A DNA stretch of 64,000 nucleotides, taken from Bradyrhizobium sp. SZCCHNS1050 (GTDB taxonomy: Bacteria; Pseudomonadota; Alphaproteobacteria; Rhizobiales; Xanthobacteraceae). The translations under genes and the position numbers were made by a program. The stretch lies in NCBI RefSeq assembly GCF_032484785.1, contig NZ_JAUETR010000001.1, forward strand, positions 4,033,501-4,097,500, in the 5' to 3' direction. Shown in pieces: positions 57,429 through 64,000 of the stretch (within the stretch, counting starts at the first letter, position 1; each line of letters starts with the position of its first letter). The notes under the pieces were generated by a model. That model had not been told where the DNA came from. It worked only from the letters and a program-made list of their open reading frames with translations, and did not search any database.

Positions 57429-58919
57429 ATGCTCACACTCAAGGCCATTTCCAAGAGTTTTCCCGGCGTGCGCGCCCTCCACGGCGTAAACTTAGACGTC
57501 AAACCTGGCGAAATCCACGGCTTGCTCGGCGAGAACGGCGCCGGCAAATCCACCCTGATCAAGATCATCGCCGGCGCGGTTGCGCCCGACGAAGGCGAGA
57601 TCACCCTCGCCGGTCAACGCGTGAGATGGTCGTCACCGCGCGAGGCGAAGCTCGCCGGAGTCCACGTCGTCTATCAGGAGTTCGCGCTGTTTTCGCAGTT
57701 GTCCGTCGCCGAGAACATCTTCCTCGGCAACGAGCGGCGCAACGCGCTCGGCCTGGTCGATCACGGACGGACACGGAAAGAGGCCGCTGAGCTGATGCGC
57801 AAGCTTGGCATCACCCTTGACCCTCGCGAGACGGTGGCCTCTCTCTCGGTCGCCGACCAGCAGATGGTCGAGATCGCGCGCGCGATGACGCACAATGTCC
57901 GCCTGTTGATCCTCGACGAGCCCACCGCCGTCATTGCCGGGCGCGAGGTCGAACTGTTGTTCGAGCGCCTGCGCCGGCTGCGCGAGGCCGGTGTGTCCAT
58001 TCTCTTCATTTCGCATCGGCTCGACGAAGTCTTCGCGCTGTGCGATCGTGCCACGATCCTGAAGGACGGCCGTCTGGTCGGCACGACGGATACCGTCGCC
58101 GTCACGCGCGAACGGCTGATCTCGATGATGGTGGGGCGCGATCTCGGCGAGCTGTTTCCCCCGCGCTCGACCGCGTCGCGACCGGATCAACCCGTGCTAC
58201 GCACCGACGGCATCTGCGTCGGCGACCGGGTCCGTGACGTCTCGATAGAACTGCATGCAGGCGAGGTCGTCGCGCTGGCGGGCATGGTCGGCGCCGGACG
58301 CACCGATCTGGCGCTCGGTCTGTTCGGCGCAGCTCCTATCTCGAAGGGCACTCTCCACATCGCCGGCGAGCGCTTTACGGCAATGACGCCCGCCAAGGCG
58401 ATCGGGCTCGGCATGGGCCTCGTCACCGAGGATCGCAAGTCGCAGGGGCTTGCGATGCTGCTCGACATTGCTGCGAACATCACTGGGCCAGCACTCGGCG
58501 AGGTCACCCGCTACGGAGTGATTGATCGCGAGGGCGAACTGGCGATCGCCGCCCACGAAATCGAACGATACCGCATCGCCTGCCGCGGACCGGCAACGCC
58601 GGTCGCAACCATGTCGGGCGGAAATCAGCAGAAGGTGATCATCGCGCGCTGGGCACGCCTGTGCAGGTCGATACTGATCCTCGATGAACCGACACGCGGC
58701 GTCGACGTCGGCGCCAAGGCCGATATTTACCGGATCATGCGCGAACTTGCCGATTCAGGCCTCGCAATCCTGATGATCAGCTCGGAAATGACCGAGGTCA
58801 TCGGCATGGCCGATCGCGTGATTGTCATGCGCGAGGGACGGATCGCCGGCGAGCTGCCGGGATGCGACGCCACGGAGGAAAGCATCATGTACCTGGCCAC
58901 GAGCGAGCGCGCCGCATGA
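57429..58919 (+). CDS. sugar-type ABC transporter ATP-binding protein (RbsA-like)
   Basis: The 496-residue protein has two fused nucleotide-binding domains. The first has Walker A GENGAGKST, signature LSVADQQMVEIARAM and Walker B LILDEPTAVI. The second has the degenerate Walker A GMVGAGRTD, signature MSGGNQQKVIIARWA and LILDEPTRGVDVGAKADIYR. This tandem arrangement is typical of RbsA/XylG. It energises the two permeases that follow. Its stop overlaps the first permease start. Confidence 0.93.
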   Translation: MLTLKAISKSFPGVRALHGVNLDVKPGEIHGLLGENGAGKSTLIKIIAGAVAPDEGEITLAGQRVRWSSPREAKLAGVHVVYQEFALFSQLSVAENIFLGNERRNALGLVDHGRTRKEAAELMRKLGITLDPRETVASLSVADQQMVEIARAMTHNVRLLILDEPTAVIAGREVELLFERLRRLREAGVSILFISHRLDEVFALCDRATILKDGRLVGTTDTVAVTRERLISMMVGRDLGELFPPRSTASRPDQPVLRTDGICVGDRVRDVSIELHAGEVVALAGMVGAGRTDLALGLFGAAPISKGTLHIAGERFTAMTPAKAIGLGMGLVTEDRKSQGLAMLLDIAANITGPALGEVTRYGVIDREGELAIAAHEIERYRIACRGPATPVATMSGGNQQKVIIARWARLCRSILILDEPTRGVDVGAKADIYRIMRELADSGLAILMISSEMTEVIGMADRVIVMREGRIAGELPGCDATEESIMYLATSERAA

Positions 58920-59881
58920 CCGCGATCGCCGCCCGTCTCGCGATGCCTTGGTGGCTGCGCAGCAATGCGGGGCTTGCCGGCGTGCTCGTCCTGATCTGCG
59001 CGGTATATCTTGTTGGCGCAACGGTCTCCGACCGATTCCTGACGCTGGGCAACCTGCTCAATGTCTATGAGCAGACCACCGACCTTGCGCTGGTCAGTAT
59101 CGGGCAAACCCTGACCATTCTCAGCGGCGGCATCGACCTCTCGGTCGGCTCGCTGATCAGCCTCACCTCCTGCCTGACATCAGGCCTGATCAACGGCAAT
59201 CCGGATCGGGTCGTTCCGGTCGTGCTCGGCGTGCTCGCGCTCGGGACATTCGTCGGCGTGCTCAACGCCGGCCTGGTCGTCACCTTGCGCGTTCATCCGC
59301 TGATCGTGACGCTCGGCATGGGCGCGGTCCTGCAAGGCGTGACCTTGCTCTACGCACTGGGACCGGTCGGTCGGGTGCCGCGCAGCTTCACCGTGCTCGC
59401 CTATGGACGCATCTCGGGCATCCCCATCGGAGCGACGCTTGCAGTCGTCCTTGGCATCCTGGTCGCGCTGCTGCTGCGATATTTGCCGCTCGGCCGCCAG
59501 ATCTACGCCCTTGGCGATGATGCGAATTCCGCGCGTCTCGTGGGATTGCGGCGGACGCGCATCCTGATGCTGGTCTACGGCATCTCGGGCTTCTGCTGCG
59601 GGGCGACCGGGCTTTATCTCGCCGCGAGGTTCGGCGTTGGACAGCCCTACACCGGCGTCAACTACACCTTGGCTTCGATCACTCCGGTCGTGCTCGGCGG
59701 TACCTTGCTGAGCGGTGGCAAAGGCGGCGTGATCGGCACGCTGTTCGGCGCCTTTCTGATCACGCTCCTGAACAACCTGCTCAACTTCATGGACGTGTCG
59801 AAGCACTATCAATTGGTCGCGCAGGCGGTCATCATCATCCTTGCCGTCTCCATCTATGTCGAACGCCGCAGGATCGGGTGA
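58916..59881 (+). CDS. sugar-type ABC transporter permease 1
   Basis: The 321-residue inner-membrane protein (RbsC-like) has about 8-10 hydrophobic segments and the family stretch LVSIGQTLTILSGGIDLSVG in the first half. ALGDDANSARLVGLRRTRIL is the ATPase-contact loop. ATG 58916 overlaps the ATPase stop (ATGA), showing translational coupling. It pairs with the second permease to form a heterodimeric channel. Confidence 0.9.
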   Translation: MTAIAARLAMPWWLRSNAGLAGVLVLICAVYLVGATVSDRFLTLGNLLNVYEQTTDLALVSIGQTLTILSGGIDLSVGSLISLTSCLTSGLINGNPDRVVPVVLGVLALGTFVGVLNAGLVVTLRVHPLIVTLGMGAVLQGVTLLYALGPVGRVPRSFTVLAYGRISGIPIGATLAVVLGILVALLLRYLPLGRQIYALGDDANSARLVGLRRTRILMLVYGISGFCCGATGLYLAARFGVGQPYTGVNYTLASITPVVLGGTLLSGGKGGVIGTLFGAFLITLLNNLLNFMDVSKHYQLVAQAVIIILAVSIYVERRRIG

Positions 59882-60858
59882 GCAGGATGTCAGGCTCCGT
59901 AGAAATCGCCGGCTCCGTCACCCCGTCCTGGTCGGTCCGCAGCGTCATGGAAAGCTATGGCACAGCCCTCGCTCTGCCGCTGCTGCTCGCGCTTGGTGGC
60001 GTGATCTCACCGGCCTTCGTCAGTCCCGGTAATTTGTCCAACCTGCTGCTACAAGTCGCGCCGCTCGCGATCGCAGCCATGGGGCAAAGCCTGGTGATGA
60101 TCGTTCGCGGCCTCGATCTCTCTGTCGCCTCGATGATGGCGACCGCCGCCGTGATCGCGACCGGTTTCTCGGGCCTCGACCAGAATGTCCCCGCCATCGT
60201 CGCGACGGCCTTGGTGGTCGCTGTCAGCGTTGGCCTGCTCAACGGCTTTCTCGTCACCAAGCGTCAGGTGTCCCCGTTCCTGGCAACGCTCGCCACGATG
60301 ATCCTGCTCCAGGGATTCAGGTTCGCCTACACGCAGGGCGCGCCGTCCGGCAACGTGCCGCCGGTACTGCGGCTGCTCGGCTCCGGAAAATTTCACGGCG
60401 TGCCCTATAACGTACTCGTTCTGCTGTTCGTAGCGGTCTTGCTGGCTGGGGTCCTGCACCGTTCCGCTTTCGGAAGGAGGATTTTCATTGTCGGCGGCAA
60501 TCCAGTGACGGGGCGCCTGTTTGGCATCCGCTCCGACGCGGTCATGATCGGCTGCTACCTGATCTCGAGCTGCCTTGCGGCGCTCGCCGGGCTGATCCTG
60601 AGCGGTTATGTCGGGCTCGTCGACAACTGGGTCGGGCAGGGGTACGAGCTCGACTCGATCGTAGCCTGTGTCGTCGGACGGGTGTCGCTGCGGGGCGGCC
60701 GCGGCTCGATCCTTGGCGCCCTCACGGGAGCCGCCATCATCGTCATCCTCGCCAACGAAGTGGTGCTGCTCGGCGTGCCGGTCCAGGTCCAATTGATCAT
60801 CAAGGGCGTCGTCATTGTCCTCGCTGCTGCAATCTACACTCGTAGAGATGCACCATAG
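59878..60858 (+). CDS. sugar-type ABC transporter permease 2
   Basis: The RbsC-like permease has about 326 residues from GTG 59878, which overlaps the previous stop (GTGA); ATG 59887 is an alternative. Features are IAAMGQSLVMIVRGLDLSVA, LLNGFLVTKRQVSPFLATLA, FIVGGNPVTGRLFGIRSDAV and GRVSLRGGRGSILGALTGAA. It is the last gene of the dehydrogenase-ABC unit and the last intact cargo gene of the island. Confidence 0.9.
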   Translation: MSRMSGSVEIAGSVTPSWSVRSVMESYGTALALPLLLALGGVISPAFVSPGNLSNLLLQVAPLAIAAMGQSLVMIVRGLDLSVASMMATAAVIATGFSGLDQNVPAIVATALVVAVSVGLLNGFLVTKRQVSPFLATLATMILLQGFRFAYTQGAPSGNVPPVLRLLGSGKFHGVPYNVLVLLFVAVLLAGVLHRSAFGRRIFIVGGNPVTGRLFGIRSDAVMIGCYLISSCLAALAGLILSGYVGLVDNWVGQGYELDSIVACVVGRVSLRGGRGSILGALTGAAIIVILANEVVLLGVPVQVQLIIKGVVIVLAAAIYTRRDAP

Positions 60859-61164
60859 CGTTTTCTAAGGATGCGATGAGAGGAAACCCACCATGAGCGA
60901 GCATTGAGAGGAAACTGTTCCGGGTAGAAAACCGGGTACTCTCAAAAAAGTCCAATTGATTGTGCCGCTGCACCGAAGTTTGTTGCACGAGCGGACAGAC
61001 CGGAGCGTTGCACGTGTTGTAGCCCCTGCGGAAGAGGTCTCCACAAGCGCATTGTTATTCGGCGATTGCTGAGGACATTCCGTGTTCATTACGATTGCCG
61101 TCAGCGACAATATTGGCTGGTTCATGGAGAACTTGCCGAGCGTTGGATGTCAGCCACCAGCGGC
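60859..61164. other. spacer after the ABC operon
   Basis: This 306-base region is lower in GC and has no supported gene. The short sequence tgagaggaaac is repeated at about 60886 and 60905. It ends where recognisable IS91-type sequence begins. Confidence 0.4.
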
Positions 61165-61735
61165 CATGACCCACCCCACCCGCACGTGCACATGATCGTA
61201 CCGGGCGGCGGCATCTCGCCCGACGGCCAGCGCTGGGTGTCCTGGCGGCCAGGATTCTTCCCTGCCAGTGCGGGCGCTTTCACGCCTGTTCCGTCGGCTG
61301 TTCCTGGAGCGCCTGGCCACCCTCCACCAGGCCGGGCGCCTGATCTTCGGCAACGACGCCCACCTCGCCGGAGAACAATCATTAGCAACGTTGCTGGCAG
61401 CGTCGGGCAAGATGGAATGGGTCGTTTATGCCAAGCGTCCGTTCGGTGGCCCCGAGGCAGCGCTGGCCTATCTGTCGCGCTATTCCCACCGCGTCGCTAT
61501 CGCCAACAGCCGCCTGCTCGCCTGCGGCCAGCAAGGCGTCACCTTCAGATGGAAGGATTACCGCGTCGAAGGGCCGCGACCGTCAAAAGCGGATGACGCT
61601 CGCGACGGACGAGTTCATTCGCCGCTTCCTCATCCACGTGCTCGCCTCCGCCGCATCCGCCACTACGGCCTGCTGGCGCGAGGCGCCTGCACCGACAACG
61701 TCGCACGCGCGCGCGAGCTGCTCTTCTCGCCATAG
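61165..61735 (+). pseudogene. IS91-family transposase remnant with several frameshifts
   Basis: Family segments appear in order but in changing frames: HPHVHMIVPGGGISPDGQRW VSWRPGFF, then (after a shift near 61260) VRALSRLFRRLFLERLATLH and YLSRYSHRVAIANSRL with GVTFRWKDYR, then (near 61585) RMTLATDEFIRRFLIHVLA, then back to RIRHYGLLARGA. The N-terminal zinc region and the rest of the Y2 domain upstream are absent. It cannot encode an active enzyme. Confidence 0.85.
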
Positions 61736-62020
61736 GCGGCTCCAGTCAGCCCGGCGACCTCCATCTCCATCAACCGCTGGGCGGCAAAGCCGATCATCTC
61801 GCGCAGAAGATCCGCGTCCGGGGCCTCCTCGACGAGCGCGCGAAGGTTCATCATCTCGTCGGTCATCGGTGGTTCCTCGAATCGAGTTGGTGTCAGCAAC
61901 CCGACCCTACCGGGCAATCACCGGTGACCACCGCAAAGCCGTCCGCCCGCTACGGCGCTATGGGAGAGCGCGCGGGCGGACGGCTTTGCTCTACCAAGTT
62001 ACACCACGCCCGGGAACACC
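61726..62020 (-). mobile_element. truncated 5' end of an IS256-family element
   Basis: The minus strand encodes the first about 47 residues of an IS256-type transposase from ATG 61866: MTDEMMNLRALVEEAPDADL, LREMIGFAAQRLMEMEVAGL, TGAAYGEKS. It is cut where it meets the IS91 remnant. The outer end (61994-62020) resembles the end of the second IS256-family element at about 63089-63115; both contain cgtggtgta. So this is the left end of such an element, the rest deleted. Confidence 0.8.
61933..61989. repeat. 18-bp perfect inverted repeat in the IS256 leader
   Basis: gcaaagccgtccgcccgc at 61933-61950 pairs perfectly with gcgggcggacggctttgc at 61972-61989 across a 21-base loop. It lies between the element's outer end and the transposase start, where a hairpin could limit read-through from outside promoters. 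Confidence 0.8.
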
Positions 62021-62541
62021 GCCCTTAAAAGTATCGCAAAGCGGCAACCCGGACAAGCGCAACGACGGCTCTGGGTCGCGGGCGGAAGTCTCATGCAGAG
62101 TAAATCTCGTCTGCACAACCTCGGGCAACTGATACGCGTGGCCCTGACGGGCTTCACCTGAACCGCCTCCGTACCGCGATAGGAAATCTGTGCGTCTTCT
62201 CCGTCGTGACCGAAGCGCGACCCTTCTGGCGCCCTAGCGTCCACCCGAAGTCGCCTCCGGATCCTCACCAAGGGCCTACCTCGCCACCCTCGGTCTCGCC
62301 GCTTGGCGCGGCAAAGATCGATGTTTGATAATGCGATAGGCCCCGGACGGCTAAGGCCTTGAGCCGGTTCACGGCCTATCGGGTGCTGCGGCGCTTGGTC
62401 CTGCGGCCGAGGTCCATGCCGTCAATTGGCCAGGAGACTAAGGCCGCTATCCTACTCGACTTGCCGGCCGACCATTTGGCGGCCACTGATCGCTCACGAA
62501 CGGCGGTTTTTGGGCGGGTCTTCGAGATCCGACCTTCCGAA
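62021..62541. other. unidentified sequence near the right end of the island
   Basis: About 520 bases with no supported gene between the IS256 fragment and the recombinase remnant. A structured look with many short GC-rich stems is noted, but no intron, riboswitch or RNA family could be assigned. Confidence 0.4.
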
Positions 62542-63015
62542 TTAGGCTGCTCTCCTGTAACAAAATAGGGCTTCTGCGATAGTGGGCTTCACGATGTAGC
62601 GGACCCCCGCTACCACCATTCCCCACACTCCCTTTACTCTGCTTGGGTATGCCTCCCCGCCAATCAGCGAGTTGAGACGGCCAGCAATTTCAACACAGAC
62701 CCCGCCCGGGCGCGTGTCATCTCTCGACACCGTCACCGTCTCCACAAGATCTCGAATTGCTTCGGCAGCCTCCGTATCGCCTGCGCTCACACCTTTGCCG
62801 AGCGCATTTTCGAGCCGCGCCAATTGCTCTTCGTATCGCCTAAGAATGACGGGGTGGAGCGCAATCGGCTGCGAAGCGGAGGGCTGGCTTTGCAATTCAG
62901 CCATGATCCGCTTCCGATTGGCATCCAGAGCCGTGGACCGCGGGCCGAGAATCGAAGGATCGCCATGCCCCTTGGCGATGGCGTCAGCTGGATGCCGCAG
63001 CGAAGAAAAAGAAGC
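62542..63015 (-). pseudogene. C-terminal remnant of a second serine recombinase
   Basis: The minus strand reads RKRIMAELQSQPSASQPIAL, HPVILRRYEEQLARLENALG, LVETVTVSRDDTRP and GGVCVEIAGRLNSLIGGEAY. This aligns with the C-terminal region of the recombinase at 30396-32030 (RVEAELAALEEAPVPVALHP, LVHSVTIYPKGPREGFEIEV). The frame runs through the att core (VVAG) and ends VRYIVKPTIAEALF CYRRAA. The N-terminal domains are gone; an in-frame stop is at 63016-63018. Confidence 0.75.
62604..62616. other. right attachment core of the genomic island
   Basis: cccccgctaccac is identical to 30428-30440 at the end of tRNA-Met. As on the left, a recombinase reading frame passes through it in the antisense direction. 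Confidence 0.7.
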
Positions 63016-63088
63016 TCAATTATCCAGTATGATTGCGGGAACAGGTTTGCCGGCCGCTTCACAGACTGCCTCGATAAGCAGGCGAGAT

Positions 63089-64000
63089 CGTGTCCCCAAG
63101 CGTGGTGTAGCTGGCGGCCCACCGCGTTCGCCGGCTGGAGCCGGGCCTGTCAGCTGGCGATAGCCGTGAGGCTGACGTTCGGATCATCGCTCAATGGCGC
63201 GATGGTTTCCAGCGTCATGTAGCGGGCGCGTTGGACCGCCCATTCATCGTTCTGTTCGAGCAGGACAGCTCCGATGAGGCGGACGATAGCGTCCTCATTG
63301 GGGAAGATGCCGACCACCTCGGTGCGCCGTTTGATCTCGCCGTTGAGGCGTTCGATCGGATTGGTGGAGTGCAACTTGGTCCGATGCTGCGGCGGGAACG
63401 TCATGTAGGCAAGCACGTCGGTCTCGGCCTCGTCGAGGAAGCCGGCAAGCTTGGGCAGCTTGGGACGGAGCTGATCGGCGACCTTGCGCCATTGGGTGCG
63501 AGCGGCCTCGGCATCGTCCTGGGCAAAGGCCGTGGCGATGAAGGCGGAGACCACGCGCCGTCCGCTCTTGCCGGCATGAGCCAGCACGTTCCGCATGAAG
63601 TGGACGCGGCAGCGTTGCCAGCTGGCGTTGAGCACCTTGGTCACGGTGGCCTTGATGCCCTCGTGGGCGTCGGACACCACCAGCTTGACGCCGCGCAAGC
63701 CGCGGCGGGCCAGCTTGCGCAGGAAGGCGGTCCAGAACGTCTCGGCCTCGGACGGCCCGATGTCCATGCCGAGAACCTCGCGCCGGCCGTCGCTGTTGAC
63801 GCCGACTGCAACGATCACCGCGACGGAGACGATGCGCCCCTGCTGGCGCACCTTCACATAGGTGGCGTCGATCCAAAGATAGGGCCAGTCACCCTCGATT
63901 GGACGGCCGAGGAAGGCCTTCACTTTGTCGTCGATCTCGCCGCACAACCGACTGACCTGGCTCTTGGAGATGCCGGTCATGCCCATCGCCTGCACCAGAT
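63089..64000. mobile_element. IS256-family insertion sequence, 3' part, continues past the window
   Basis: The outer end at about 63089-63115 resembles (about 20 of 27 positions) the end of the fragment at 61994-62020 read in the other direction. It encloses the transposase gene that ends at 63150. The other end lies beyond 64000, so target duplications cannot be checked. Confidence 0.75.
63150..64000 (-). CDS. IS256-family (mutator-type) transposase, partial
   Basis: The C-terminal about 283 residues are present; the start is beyond the right edge. DDE-type acidic residues are visible in YLWIDATYVKVRQQGRIV (first Asp), KLVVSDAHEGIKATV (second Asp) and the Glu in STNPIERLNGEIKRRTEVVG. Other marks are WQRCRVHFMRNVLAH and GIFPNEDAIVRLIGAVLLEQ. 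No break is seen in the visible part, so this copy may be active. Confidence 0.93.
   Translation of the reverse strand, partial: LVQAMGMTGISKSQVSRLCGEIDDKVKAFLGRPIEGDWPYLWIDATYVKVRQQGRIVSVAVIVAVGVNSDGRREVLGMDIGPSEAETFWTAFLRKLARRGLRGVKLVVSDAHEGIKATVTKVLNASWQRCRVHFMRNVLAHAGKSGRRVVSAFIATAFAQDDAEAARTQWRKVADQLRPKLPKLAGFLDEAETDVLAYMTFPPQHRTKLHSTNPIERLNGEIKRRTEVVGIFPNEDAIVRLIGAVLLEQNDEWAVQRARYMTLETIAPLSDDPNVSLTAIAS

Larger units (their letters stand above)
30428..62616. mobile_element. 32 kb integrative mobilizable element in tRNA-Met
   Basis: The limits are the two exact 13-bp cores. Left-end content: serine recombinase, AlpA-type factor, traA, candidate oriT, traC and traD. Cargo: transporters, regulators and enzymes for aromatic esters, acids and sugars. 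Right-end content: insertion sequence debris. No type IV secretion system or coupling protein is present, so the element would depend on a helper for transfer. Several genes (about 43.4-44.0 kb and after 60.8 kb) are broken, suggesting an aged insertion. Confidence 0.7.

Noticed and set aside
62021..62541. Possible group II intron or structured RNA
   Set aside because: No intron-encoded protein, no domain V-like hairpin and no conserved boundary sequence could be found by eye.
30428..62616. Complete integrative conjugative element
   Set aside because: Only traA, traC and traD are present; there is no traG-type coupling protein and no VirB/Trb genes, so the mobilizable class fits better.

Overview
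The window is high-GC alphaproteobacterial DNA, most likely Bradyrhizobium or a close relative in the Nitrobacteraceae. The evidence is the gene families present: a class I flagellar cluster with FlbD and a SciP (DUF1153) regulator, napEDABC behind an FNR/FixK-type box, a PmtA-like phospholipid methyltransferase, GCG_CRPN-like small secreted proteins, and cargo made up of LysR, TRAP and ABC catabolic modules. Species assignment is inference, because no 16S or other marker lies in the window.

The left half (1-30,362) looks like ordinary chromosome. It carries small membrane and secreted proteins and an AraC regulator (1-3,414). A methionine sulfoxide reductase pair msrB/msrA follows (3,812-5,048), then a gene-poor stretch with a dispersed-repeat relic (5,049-6,095) and two tandem paralogous small secreted proteins (6,096-6,782). 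Next come polyphosphate kinase 2 with a FixK-like box and a RecD-like helicase. The periplasmic nitrate reductase operon napEDABC is on the minus strand (9,447-13,624). A five-gene sulfonate operon, ssuA-ssuD-ssuC-ssuB-flavin reductase, is on the plus strand (14,014-18,448). Flagellar genes follow on the minus strand: fliF-fliG-fliH-fliN-flbD, then sciP, flgD and fliK (19,140-27,483). The block ends with mnmA, a PmtA-like methyltransferase and a small secreted protein.

A tRNA-Met(CAU) gene at 30,363-30,439 marks a sharp change. Its last 12 bases plus one flanking base form a 13-bp sequence repeated exactly at 62,604-62,616. The 32.2 kb between the copies is interpreted as an integrative mobilizable element. 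Next to the tRNA lie a large serine recombinase whose C-terminus is translated from the antisense strand of the tRNA, an AlpA-type regulator, a Ti-type TraA relaxase-helicase, and divergent traC and traD. The traA-traC gap holds a candidate oriT. No TraG or type IV secretion genes are seen, so transfer would need a helper.

The cargo (37,216-60,858) looks like a catabolic island for plant-derived compounds. It contains an AAHS-type MFS transporter, a type B carboxylesterase with a LysR regulator, an outer-membrane channel, an SMP-30 lactonase, a broken M24 peptidase, a GntR regulator and a TRAP transporter. These are followed by type II dehydroquinase, a DUF4286-like protein, a TIM-barrel enzyme, a flavoprotein, and a secreted tannase/feruloyl esterase. 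Last come a second LysR, a zinc-type alcohol dehydrogenase and a complete sugar-type ABC importer. Together they suggest release of aromatic esters, uptake of quinate/shikimate-like acids and conversion toward protocatechuate; the substrates are inferred.

The right end (60,859-64,000) is mobile-element debris. It has a frameshifted IS91-type transposase, a 5' fragment of an IS256-family element, the second att copy, the C-terminal remnant of a second serine recombinase that reads through that att copy, and an IS256-family element running off the window. The second recombinase suggests that two islands were stacked at the same tRNA gene.
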